DNA from: Haloarcula regularis
GTDB lineage: Archaea > Halobacteriota > Halobacteria > Halobacteriales > Haloarculaceae
Direction of reading: 5' to 3'
NCBI RefSeq assembly: GCF_029338315.1
Contig: NZ_CP119794.1
Coordinates: 1,178,001 to 1,242,000 of the forward strand
Length of the DNA: 64,000 bases
Shown here: one piece after another, positions 8,814 to 17,200 of the stretch
How positions within the stretch are numbered: position 1 is the stretch's first letter
Layout of the letters: the number at the start of each line of letters is the position of its first letter
The notes under the pieces: generated by a model
Told to the model about the DNA's origin: nothing
The model's input: only the letters and a program-made list of their open reading frames with translations
Databases searched by the model: none
Program-made: the position numbers and the translations under genes

Positions 8814-10467
8814 ATGACTGACACGCCAGACCGAGAGCCCGTCGAGTCAGTCTTTGCCGACAGTGTGACGGTATCGACTGAGCCCCTCGGCCGTTTCGAT
8901 GCTATCGAAGATTTTGCGCAGGTAAAGGAGCGGCTCAGACGGACCGTCACCGAAAATGTCGGATATGATTCGTTCGTGACGTCCTCGGTCCTCCTGTTTG
9001 GCAACTCCGACCGGTCCCCGACTACGAAGCTCGCACGAGCACTCACTGGAGAGTTTGACGGCGACTATACGTTCTTTCGTGTGGACGCTGTTTCCGGCGG
9101 GTTCAGCGACAGCGGGACCAATATCGAAGCGACCCTCCAAGCCGCTCGTGAACGTGAGCCGAGTGTCGTGGTGCTCGAGTGTCTCGACGACTTCGGATTC
9201 GACGAGGAAGAGTATGCACATCTCCGGCAACACCTCGACTCGGTCCGGACGACCCACGCGCAGGTGCTCGTCATTGCCACGGCGACGGATGATGATTCCG
9301 ACCTGATCCGCAACGACGCGCTTTTTGAGTTCGTGGTCGACGTCCCGGAGCCGACCGAGCAGTATCGACATAGCGAACTCGAGAGTGCCCTATCGGATGC
9401 CGAAAGAGCGGGCATTGCAAGACTGGACACGCACGGGGAGTGTCGTATCGAAGATCTGGATACACACGAGTTGCCGGTGCGAGATCTGCATACCGCGGTC
9501 AAACGGGCTATCTTAGCCCGTCGGAGAACACGCTCTGACGTACCGGTGACAGTCCGCCCGACAGACATCCAGACGGCCCTCGATGAGATTAACGCAGAGC
9601 GCTTCGATGAGTCGGCCGATACCGGTCTCTTCGGATTTGGCAGCACAGACGAGCAGTTCGAGCCGGACGTCCCCGACATCTCGTTCCGGGATATCGGTGG
9701 GCTCGAATCGGAGAAACAGCGGCTCCGTGAAGCGGTCACGATTCCCGTCGAGTACAGCGAGACGTTTCGCGATGCTGGCTACTCCATCGGGCAGGGGATA
9801 CTCCTCCATGGACCGCCGGGGAACGGGAAGACGATGTTGGCCAAGGCAGTCGCCAACGAGTTAGACTACCACTTCCTCTCAGTGAAAGGTCCGGAGTTGG
9901 AACAACCCCTTGTGGGCGAATCCGAGCGTGAGCTTTCGGGAACTGTTCGGGGCTGCCCGTGACCACGCTCCCAGTGTCGTATTCTTCGACGAGTTTGACT
10001 CGTTGGCCCCCAGTCGTACCAGCGATAGCAATGAGTACAAAGACGACATGGTGAACACGCTCCTGTCGGAACTTGACGGGCTCGAACCACTTGCTGACGT
10101 ACTCGTCCTGGCGGCAACCAATCGACTGGATCAGCTCGATACTGCCGTGCTCCGCTCCGGCCGGTTCGATACGTTCATCGAGGTCCCACAGCCCGATACA
10201 GCCGATACTCGGGCTATCTTCGAGATTCAGGCTGATGGATTACCACTGGCTGACCCGGTAACAGCCGACTGGTTCGTCTCCCTCGACCTCCCCGATCTTT
10301 CAGGGGCCGATATTGCAACAATCTGTCGAAAATCACTGGAGTTCGCCGTTTCCGAGTTCGACAGTGGTGACCGGGAGTCGCTCGTGGTGACACGGACGGA
10401 CGTACGAAGCGCAGTCAGTGGATTGCGGACAGATTCACAGACAGACGACCGCCACGGGTTTCGTTGA
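8814..10467 (+). CDS. Cdc48-like double AAA ATPase with degenerate first domain (one frameshift)
   Basis: About 550 residues once the frames are joined near 9927-9931, where one extra base in GAGCGTGAGC separates VGESER from SFRELFGAARDHAPS. The second AAA domain is canonical: Walker A GPPGNGKT (about residue 333), Walker B VVFFDEFD, sensor 1 AATNRLD and arginine finger RSGRFD. A first AAA-like domain (about 45-190) keeps the outline (SVLLFGNSDRSPTTKLARAL, VVVLECLDDF, VLVIATATDD) but lacks the P-loop GK, so it should not hydrolyse ATP. The Cdc48 N-domain is absent. The protein is probably an unfoldase or remodeller working with the neighbouring propeller and HEAT proteins; this is inferred. 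ATG 8814 is chosen over GTG 8805. Confidence 0.8.
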
Positions 10468-10549
10468 CATCGGACCGACCGCTCTCAGGAACGTTCCTCT
10501 GGTCGGTTTCCCACGACAGAAACTGTGAGCTTCCTTGACAGTACACTGG

Positions 10550-10928
10550 GGACGATCTGGTCTCCGACATCCATCCTGCCCACAGTCATATCATCGACGA
10601 CTGCGACTGACGATTCGGCTCGGTCCAGGAGAGGAACCAAACCCTGGTCACGAACTGGAACGATACCGTGGGCAGCGGTGACTCCGTTCTGTATGGCGGC
10701 GACCGCACTATCCGTTCGTCTGTGGTCTCTCTGCTGGACTGGCTTGAAGAACTCGACGGCGTGATCGTCTCCCTGATTGGGACCCACGACGAGCCGATTG
10801 GAGCTGGAATCGATAGCGGTCGGTGTATCGAACCATTTCGATTTGAGCACAGAGCGGTCCCGTTCCACACCGTCCATGACCCGGTTGATGCCCCGTCTGG
10901 GTGGGTACTCGACGGCCATCATCACTGG
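10550..10928 (+). pseudogene. Decayed calcineurin-like phosphoesterase (N-terminal type)
   Basis: In one frame with an internal TGA (about 10607), the translation reads DLVSDIHPAHSHIID, RFGSVQERNQTLVTNWNDTV, DSVLYGGDRT, VSLIGTHDEP and WVLDGHHHW. These parallel the motifs of the intact phosphoesterase at 11318-11884 (SDHHFGHS, FSSVGEMNQTL, LGDVA, RGNHDVG, IHGHMHN). Metal ligands are changed (GNHD to GTHD, first His of DHH lost) and the start is gone. It is therefore a dead paralogue, not a gene. The minus-strand ORF here is a shadow. Confidence 0.68.
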
Positions 10929-11205
10929 CGTCTACCCACAGTCATTCGAAGAGACTGCTCGTACCGTCGAGGACGAGCTGGAGATGATACTGCTCGGCCA
11001 CACGCGCCACCAACACAGCGAGCTGGTGGGCTCACCGGACCAGGACATCCTCGTCTGCAATCCTGGCGCAGTCGGACGCCCGTTTCATTCGGAGAGCGGT
11101 GGCCCTGGACCGGGATGGCCGAGTACGCTCTCGCGGACACCGAGACCAAGGAGCGTACGCTTCGCACAGTCCGCTACGACTCGAGGCGTGCCATGAAGTT
11201 TCGCA
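10929..11205 (+). pseudogene. Decayed metallophosphoesterase C-terminal fragment (YfcE type)
   Basis: Two frames give FEETARTVEDELEMILLGHT, RHQHSELV, ILVCNPGAVGRPF and, after a frameshift around 11100, AEYALADTETKERTLRTVRYD. GHTxxxxxE...NPGSxxxPR followed by a strand-rich tail is the C-terminus of YfcE-like phosphodiesterases. The N-terminal half is missing and the remnant abuts a different phosphoesterase remnant, so this is a chimera left by deletion. Confidence 0.62.
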
Positions 11206-11317
11206 AAACGAACGGCTCGCCACTTGTGAGACCGACGGAAGGCTGAGTCAGCGGACATATTTTTGTCTTTGTCGGGAACGGAATCGTTTATCCCGCGGTC
11301 GGAGCGAGTGAAGTGCC

Positions 11318-11884
11318 TTATCCGAGTTCCTTCCGGGCGGTGTCCACATCGCGGATTCGTGAGTCGTCAGGGCAAGCGTCGAGAATGCCAGCCAGGGTAT
11401 CCAGCGCAAGAGGCCGGAAATTCAGCAGCTCGCTGCTGACGTTGACTCGACGCGTGTCAGCTGCAACGAACGGATACGTGTCCGTGTCGTTGTTATGCAT
11501 ATGGCCGTGGATAGCCCAGCCATCCCAGTCGTCCGGGACGTCTTCGGGTCGGTGTGTACAGTAAAACTCCCGTTCACCGTGGCTGAGAATACACGCGTCC
11601 AGGACCGGGAAGGGGGCTCTGTCGGCATCTAACCCGACGTCGTGATTGCCACGGACCAATACATCACCACCTAATCGCTCGAAAAACTCGATTGTTTCGT
11701 CACCAGTCTGCATGTCCATCGCCACGTCACCCAGATGGACGAGTGTATCCTGCTCACCGACCGTCTCGTAGTGGCGATTCAACAGTGTCTGATTCATTTC
11801 CCCAACCGAACTAAACGGCCGATCAGTGTATCCGATGATACGCGAGTGCCCGAAGTGATGGTCGGAGATCACGTATCTGCTCAT
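11318..11884 (-). CDS. Calcineurin-like metallophosphoesterase
   Basis: The protein has 188 residues and all core motifs of the dimetal phosphoesterase fold: SDHHFGH (residues 7-13), HLGDVA, RGNHD, FYCTH and IHGHMH. The length and the DHHFGH variant fit a small cytoplasmic subfamily often found in phage and mobile regions; the substrate is not known. It is transcribed against the two decayed phosphoesterases just upstream in the window, which look like relatives. Start MSRYVISD is clear. Confidence 0.85.
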   Translation of the reverse strand: MSRYVISDHHFGHSRIIGYTDRPFSSVGEMNQTLLNRHYETVGEQDTLVHLGDVAMDMQTGDETIEFFERLGGDVLVRGNHDVGLDADRAPFPVLDACILSHGEREFYCTHRPEDVPDDWDGWAIHGHMHNNDTDTYPFVAADTRRVNVSSELLNFRPLALDTLAGILDACPDDSRIRDVDTARKELG

Positions 11885-12347
11885 CTGTCCTCACCCCCTA
11901 TCTGTCGATACTCCATGACCGCATGAATGACAGAGAGGCATCTATAATTGATTGAGGTGTGCTTCCAAAGCACAGGTTTGTCAGTACACTTTCGACTCCA
12001 CGGTCAAGACGGTGTGGTGGCACTTATCTCGACACTCATAGCTAGTCAACGGAGCAAACGTCCAACAAGTCGTCCAATCTGGATCCGACCGACTGCCAGA
12101 ACCGACCCCACCCGACGGGTGGGATGTCAAGCGGCCAAGATCAAAGACAATCGCATAGACAAACCGTGAAGTGCCTACAACTCAGGGGTCTGCTGGTAGG
12201 TCTGTCCATGAGTGTCACATCCACAATAGTCGCATCGTCCAGGTTTGTTTCAGGGTCGCTCGCGTCAGACCGGTTCCGTCCGAGCGTCGAGAACGGTCGC
12301 ACTAACGAGCGCTCGGAGCTACCTCCCGACCGAAGTACCTGGGTAGT
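11885..12347. other. Intergenic region in the island, no gene seen
   Basis: Neither strand gives a convincing coding frame in these 463 bases. Base composition is closer to even than in the core genome. The one clear structure is the hairpin at 12107-12123. Confidence 0.55.
12107..12123. repeat. Perfect palindrome CCCACCCG-A-CGGGTGGG
   Basis: Eight-bp inverted repeat around a single A. It could be an operator or a transcript hairpin. There is no gene close enough to decide. Confidence 0.55.
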
Positions 12348-12734
12348 CTAGGCATCGTTGTCAGCCAGTGAGCGCTGTGACTCCGCCCGCGCATGAACAC
12401 GCTCAATAGCGTCGTGGATGACGAGGTCGTCCACCTCAAACGCCAATGCAGCGTACGTAACGGACATTTGGACCGCAAAATAGGTCATCCGTAATTCCTC
12501 GCTAGCCCGGGCGATAGCCGGTGGGATGCCACGTTTGCCGGTTTGCTTCTCATCGAATCCACCGAGGATCGTGTAGACGTCGGCGTACAGTCGTGCTGCG
12601 TGCAGGTTCTCAAACGACTTCATCTGCCCCGCAGACCCGAGAACATGGTAGAGATCGGGGTAATTCCGCTCTTCGTGAACAATCCGACAGTCGTTGCCGT
12701 ATTCTTCGATCACTGTCTCCCTGTTGTCGCTCAT
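12348..12734 (-). CDS. Hypothetical protein in the island
   Basis: 128 residues starting MSDNRETVIEEYGNDC. Mostly helical and mixed in charge, without membrane segments, metal motif or signal peptide. The frame is long relative to its surroundings, and both ends lie in AT-richer spacers. I do not recognise it. It lies between the phosphoesterase and the MCM-like gene on the same strand as both, but is separated by more than 400 nt on each side, so it is probably transcribed alone. Confidence 0.6.
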   Translation of the reverse strand: MSDNRETVIEEYGNDCRIVHEERNYPDLYHVLGSAGQMKSFENLHAARLYADVYTILGGFDEKQTGKRGIPPAIARASEELRMTYFAVQMSVTYAALAFEVDDLVIHDAIERVHARAESQRSLADNDA

Positions 12735-12858
12735 GATTGCTGAGCATATTGGCGGTTCAGTCTTCTATTCACCAGCATGGCGGTGGTGATTTCTTCAGTA
12801 TCGCGGATCACACAGTGCAATTCTCCGTAAAGAGATGCTAGTTTGCTGTAAAGTAAAT

Positions 12859-13071
12859 CTACTTCCGAGCCACCGTTTTGAACCCCTCGTTTATTATCAG
12901 TGTTTCATCAGAGTACAGCAGAATCGGAGCGCATCGAGCGAGGCATCGCAGTTTCCGAGGTCGGTATCGTAGAACCTGGTGGAGAGCTTCGATTTCACCG
13001 GTTACCAGACTGGTAGCCTGGCTCTGGTTTTCTGCAACAGCACCGACCCGGCGTCGCTGTGCTTCCTGCAT
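12859..13071 (-). CDS. Small ORF in frame with and downstream of the MCM-like gene
   Basis: Beyond the TAG of the MCM-like gene (13195-13197) the same frame stays open for 111 codons to 12859. It includes a helical, coiled-coil-like part (DRIRLDRLRETIEHQMQEAQ). The only ATG is at 13071, giving 70 residues; no ATG or GTG lies closer to the amber codon. It may be a small separate gene, or the C-terminal part of a longer MCM-like protein cut by a TAG mutation or read through. Function unknown. Confidence 0.4.
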   Translation of the reverse strand: MQEAQRRRVGAVAENQSQATSLVTGEIEALHQVLRYRPRKLRCLARCAPILLYSDETLIINEGFKTVARK

Positions 13072-13194
13072 CTGGTGTTCGATGGTTTCTCGGAGACGAT
13101 CCAGCCGGATACGGTCCAGATCATCTCCGGCATACAGAGACAGTGAGTTTGTATTGGAGTCAATGGTTTCAGTCGCCGGTACCAGAATGATAGA

Positions 13195-14853
13195 CTACAT
13201 TGAATCGAGCAGGGCGGCAACACGTTCGGCTCTGGAGACATCTCTTGGCTGAACAGACTGCCGGCCACACAGTTGAGCGAGCGCCGTTGCCGCCCATGTT
13301 ACCACAGCACGGTCACAATGGGACTCGCGTAGTCGGTCCAGAGCAGCGGCGTCTATCTCTGGTTGCCCCATGTATCGTGCCTGCGTCAGGGCCGACCGAT
13401 ACACCTCGGTTTCCGGTCGGTCGTACGTTACGTCATCCGACGCTGACACAGTGTCTGTCCCCTCGACCCACACTTGCGTGAGTTCGGACTGACTGATCGT
13501 CTCGGCCGCACCGTCAGTCACCTGCAGGTCGAATAACTCGAGCACATCATCGTTAAGTGGGGCGGCGTTCTGCAGATCCTCAGGGTGTTCCACCGTCGGG
13601 GTCGCAGTGGCGACGAGTCGGGCACAGGTATCTAGCGAGATGTCTATGCCGGCCTTCGCAAGTCTAACACGTGGCTTGGTGAGCGCTGGAATCAAGAACG
13701 GCCGCTGCGTTTCGGCGAGGTATTCAATCCCATCAACGGCCGCGATACCACCAGCAGCCTGCACGACCGGCCCGGTTTCGACCCACCAGCGCGACGCTCG
13801 TTTTTCCACTTCGGCGACAATCGGTGGACTGCTCGACTCGGGTAGCGACTGGTACCGTGTGGCTGGATCTAGCTCACAGAATGCCTCCAGAATCCGACGC
13901 CGGTGACTGGTGTCCGAAGCTAGCAGAAGGATATTCGGGCCGCTTTCGGAAGACTGTGAACCGACTGGGGTCGGCGTAACGTACAGGAGTGCGAGGACTA
14001 GCTTTGCCAGCCAGAACCCAGGGACAGATGGGGCGACTGCATTGGCGAGGGCACCGAGATACGTGGGTCGTGCCGCAAGGTCTCCCAGTGTCCACGTCGG
14101 CTCGGCCCGAGTCGGTTCGAGACCGAGATCTCGCAGGACGATATCAGAACAGTCGACAAACCGTGTCTGAACCGTGGGCGCTGGGTTGAGTTCGGTCCGC
14201 TGACACGGACGAGCAACGCCAGTTACAGTTACTAATTCCCCCGGTGTCACTGCTGTGAGGGCCCCGTCGAGGCGAACATGAATCGTCTCCCGCCGAGCGG
14301 CGCCGACCGAATCGGGCACTGACAGTCGAGCGTACTGGGTATCGATGCAGTCCGAATCCATCGTTACAGACACGTTTTCGTCCCGACCACACGACCAACA
14401 AGATTCTATCTCAGGCGTTGCCAGGCCAAAATACCGACCTTTTGTGGCTGTCCCGCACTGCTGGCACTCAACTGTTATTACCGTGAGTATCGGCCGCACG
14501 TCGGTCGTTGCAACCACTCTCCCGGATATCGAGACGAGCTGACCACACTGCACGGTTGCCAAGTCCTCTGGAGGCGTATCTGTGGGGAGATTGCGAAATC
14601 GAAGCTGGGGAAGTCGTCCGGTGGAAGCACAGGTGACTCCCATGCTCGTCAACGCTTCACGAGCATACCCCACGGTAGCGTCCGGGTGGGCCAGCAATCG
14701 ATCTGCCAGGTCGGGGTCAAAGTCAGCGAGACGTTGCCAATCCACGACGAGTGAGCGCTCCGGCACAGAACGACCACCTGCCCCCGATGGCACCGAATCG
14801 GCGTGACGGAAGAACGCTCTGAATCGACGAACTGGGTTGTCGGTGCCCGCCAT
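13195..14853 (-). CDS. MCM-like protein lacking ATPase residues
   Basis: 552 residues from the ATG at 14853. The MCM layout is recognisable in order: an OB-fold stretch (about 103-130), a zinc ribbon with C130-x2-C133 and C152-x2-C155, an AAA+ region, then a C-terminal lid with YMGQPEIDAAALDRL and RDVSRAERVAALL. The active site is gone. The P-loop position reads ASDTSHRRR (about 312-320), the Walker B is AAVDGIEYL (371-379) where active MCMs have xxIDEFDKM, and the arginine-finger SRFD is ELFD (439-442). The pre-sensor hairpin RLAKAGI (397-403) remains. A structural or regulatory partner role is therefore likely, not a helicase. The upstream extension of the frame overlaps the divergent DHH gene and is rejected as start. 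Confidence 0.82.
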   Translation of the reverse strand: MAGTDNPVRRFRAFFRHADSVPSGAGGRSVPERSLVVDWQRLADFDPDLADRLLAHPDATVGYAREALTSMGVTCASTGRLPQLRFRNLPTDTPPEDLATVQCGQLVSISGRVVATTDVRPILTVITVECQQCGTATKGRYFGLATPEIESCWSCGRDENVSVTMDSDCIDTQYARLSVPDSVGAARRETIHVRLDGALTAVTPGELVTVTGVARPCQRTELNPAPTVQTRFVDCSDIVLRDLGLEPTRAEPTWTLGDLAARPTYLGALANAVAPSVPGFWLAKLVLALLYVTPTPVGSQSSESGPNILLLASDTSHRRRILEAFCELDPATRYQSLPESSSPPIVAEVEKRASRWWVETGPVVQAAGGIAAVDGIEYLAETQRPFLIPALTKPRVRLAKAGIDISLDTCARLVATATPTVEHPEDLQNAAPLNDDVLELFDLQVTDGAAETISQSELTQVWVEGTDTVSASDDVTYDRPETEVYRSALTQARYMGQPEIDAAALDRLRESHCDRAVVTWAATALAQLCGRQSVQPRDVSRAERVAALLDSM

Positions 14854-14918
14854 GATATCATATAGTCGCACGAGGCCCCAAATGTCTATCCGGAGTGGGT
14901 ACCGGCCACGGGTCCAGG

Positions 14919-14927
14919 TAAATATTT
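14919..14927 (+). promoter_or_regulatory. TATA box of the DHH gene
   Basis: TAAATATTT lies 29-37 nt upstream of the ATG at 14956 in the 102-bp gap between the divergent MCM-like and DHH genes, consistent with a leaderless or short-leader transcript. Confidence 0.5.
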
Positions 14928-14955
14928 CAGTTCCTCCGCGACTATCGGGCGGTAG

Positions 14956-15915
14956 ATGGAAGCACCGCTGCCCGAATTGGTCGAGAGTGAGCGAATCGTC
15001 GTCATCGTCCACAGGCATGCCGACCTGGATTCGGTCGGGGCAGCTGTCGGCCTGGCGACGACGCTTTCGGCCGACGTCGATATCGCGACGCCAGGTCCTA
15101 TCGCTGGATCGGCGGATCGCTTATTGGATGACCAGTCAGTCGTCAGGGACCCGGATCTGGGAGCCTACGACCTCCAGATTGTGGTCGATGCGCCATCCCG
15201 CCAGCGTATTGCGCCGATTGACCCGACCACCACCGAAACGCCGTTACTCGTTGTCGACCACCACGAACCCGATGACCTCTACGCACACGCAACGTACCAA
15301 CGGGTCGATACAGCGGCGCCGGCGACGGCAGCGCTGGTGGCGAATGTACTCACCGCTCACGACATCGATATTCCCCCACTTGGTGCGCAGGCCTTGGCCG
15401 CTGGCATCCTCGACGATACCGAGTTCCGTGCGGTCGTGATGCCAGACACCCGACGACTGGTCTGTGAGTTGCTGGGCACCGCTTCGGCGACAGATACTGA
15501 TATCGCGACATTGTGGGAGCGCCAGCCACCGTGGAGTGAACGGGTGGCGACGGCAAAAGCCGTGGTCCGGGCAAACGGCTACAAGGCCGGAAATCGACTT
15601 CTGCTTGTTACCCAGGTGAGCGGGCACGAACGCGCGGCCGCCGACTTGCTCCTCGAAGGAGGAGCAAATATCGGGGTCGTCCTGTCGAACCGGGACGACC
15701 ACACGCGAGTCGTAGCGAGTACCACAGACCAAACGGAGATGTCACTCCCCGAAGATGTGTTAGAACCACTTGCGGACGCACTGAGAGGCGATGCTGGCGG
15801 CCACGCTACTGCCGGCGTCGCAAAGGTCGCGTCGACTGATCTCGAGGCAGTCGAAGCAGCAGTCGTCACTCAGATCGAGGAGCGGTTGGGTATCCAATTC
15901 GGCCCGCTGACCTAA
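14956..15915 (+). CDS. DHH/DHHA1-family phosphoesterase
   Basis: 319 residues. Motif I is HRHADLDSVGAA (19-30, D23 and D25), motif II VVDAPS (D78), motif III VVDHHEPDD (D101-H102-H103), motif IV ILDDTEF, and the C-terminal DHHA1 domain has GGHATAG near residue 277. All metal ligands are present, so it should be an active Mn-dependent phosphodiesterase acting on oligonucleotides, single strands or pAp-like molecules. The size fits the NrnA-like branch better than full RecJ. RecJ/Cdc45-type DHH proteins are partners of MCM in the CMG helicase, and this gene faces an MCM-like gene across 102 bp. That functional link is inference. Confidence 0.88.
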   Translation: MEAPLPELVESERIVVIVHRHADLDSVGAAVGLATTLSADVDIATPGPIAGSADRLLDDQSVVRDPDLGAYDLQIVVDAPSRQRIAPIDPTTTETPLLVVDHHEPDDLYAHATYQRVDTAAPATAALVANVLTAHDIDIPPLGAQALAAGILDDTEFRAVVMPDTRRLVCELLGTASATDTDIATLWERQPPWSERVATAKAVVRANGYKAGNRLLLVTQVSGHERAAADLLLEGGANIGVVLSNRDDHTRVVASTTDQTEMSLPEDVLEPLADALRGDAGGHATAGVAKVASTDLEAVEAAVVTQIEERLGIQFGPLT

Positions 15916-16358
15916 CTGGTCGACACACCCTCGAAGACAGCTCCCCCTCCAATTGGCCCCTGATCCACTCAGTCGCGTACCACTCCTGCGTGACAGCCTT
16001 CCGCCGTTGCAAGCCGTGATTCCCGCCGGGGAGCGAGTCGTTCCACAAACGGTGGCCATTCCGATCGCAGAGAGTGAACCAGAGAGAATCCACGGTACCG
16101 GTATGAGGTGGTCCTTGATCCCCCGTGTCGTTCCGGCCACCCTATTGACATTGTGTGAAATGGCGGACCATAATGACCCAAACTGAATCCAGAGTGCAAC
16201 GTATCGGTCGGTGAACCGGCGAGATAGCACGTGTGGTGTGTTGGAATGACCACACCCACTTTCGTGACGTTCGACGGAGTGGACTCGGACAAACGCTCCC
16301 TGTCCCTCGGCAATCGGACACGTCGTAGAGACCGACGACAGGACCGGGGAGAGTCGAT
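15916..16358. other. Intergenic region, no gene recognised
   Basis: Several short frames exist on both strands in these 443 bases (for example 15953-16186 plus), but none has family-like sequence or consistent codon use. It may hold decayed coding DNA within the island. Confidence 0.5.
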
Positions 16359-16550
16359 TCAGTGTACCTCATCCGCAACCACAGAGGAGAGTGCATAGCC
16401 CAGAAGAAGCAACAACAGAGGGAGAGCTTCGACTACGGCAATACCGAGCAGGAGCAAACGCCAGATCCCGTCGGCATAAGCCAACGCGATAGCCATGGTA
16501 ACCACCGCACTTATTGGGCTGATTACAAACCAGTAGAGGTCCGAACCCAT
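16359..16550 (-). CDS. Small two-helix membrane protein
   Basis: 63 residues: MGSDLYWFVISPI followed by two hydrophobic segments (about 7-28 and 31-56, with LLLLLLG) and a short acidic tail. A TATA-like stretch sits 21-30 nt upstream of its ATG, as expected for a leaderless gene, which supports it being real. Function unknown. Confidence 0.6.
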   Translation of the reverse strand: MGSDLYWFVISPISAVVTMAIALAYADGIWRLLLLGIAVVEALPLLLLLLGYALSSVVADEVH

Positions 16551-16570
16551 ACAATTGCTTACTAAGCGTT

Positions 16571-16580
16571 TATAATATAT
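16571..16580 (-). promoter_or_regulatory. TATA box of the small membrane protein gene
   Basis: TATAATATAT (plus-strand reading) within a wider AT-rich run, 21-30 nt before the minus-strand ATG at 16550. Confidence 0.55.
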
Positions 16581-16639
16581 TTAATGACAGAACGAGACGT
16601 GAGAACCGTCCCCTGGAAGACACCACCACTGTGTTATCC

Positions 16640-17090
16640 CGCAGTGAAGGTGGTTGTGGTTAGTTTGGAGCATTGCGCCATCGAGCGAAGCGCTGTAACC
16701 AGCTTCGGTGGTTTCCGGGTCGACGTACCAGAAGCGGTCTGAGAACGACGAGGTTCGACGCTGCAACTCTCGAGAGATGTTCGGCAGCATTCCGAGATCC
16801 GTGGCGACACGTCTGAAATCGGAGTCCAGCTCGGGGAAGTGCAGTTTGGCGGCGTTGCGCGTCATCGACGAGAAAGACGGCAGTTTCGACAACGGGTTTT
16901 CCCGGAGTTCGCGCAGGAAAATTTCCGTGAGGAGGTTTGGTCGTCGCAAACGACCGGACGTGAAGCAGTTCGTTCGACTGCGGTTCGGCGGCGTACAGCC
17001 AGAACTGCTGATCGTTGCGGCGAATCACTGTTCCGTCGAGTGCGATCCGATTTTTGCCGTGCGAGAGAGATGTGATGACCCCGCCTCGCT
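16640..17090 (-). mobile_element. IS6-family transposase remnant, right copy
   Basis: Minus-strand frames give NRIALDGTVIRRNDQQFWLY, then LLHVRSFATT, AVFLVDDAQRRQTALPRAGL and RFQTCRHGSRNAAEH, and after a frameshift ISRELQRRTSSFSDRF, YVDPETTEA and WLQRFARWRN. This is the catalytic core and C-terminus of haloarchaeal IS6-type transposases (ALDETVI...YAAVDP...VFLVDGA...). At least two frameshifts and a missing N-terminus make it inactive. It has the same orientation as the copy at 4.2-4.4 kb. Confidence 0.85.
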
Positions 17091-17200
17091 ACTCAGAGAG
17101 ACGCTCACGTCGTGGGCGATCGCAATCTCCATCGAGTTGATCTCTGGAACTCGATCGCAAGCAGGAGAATGGGTCGGGTTTCCAAGGAGTTACGTTCGTC

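Noticed and set aside
10485..10925. 146-codon minus-strand frame
   Set aside because: The plus strand shows phosphoesterase motifs in order, although broken; the minus translation has none.
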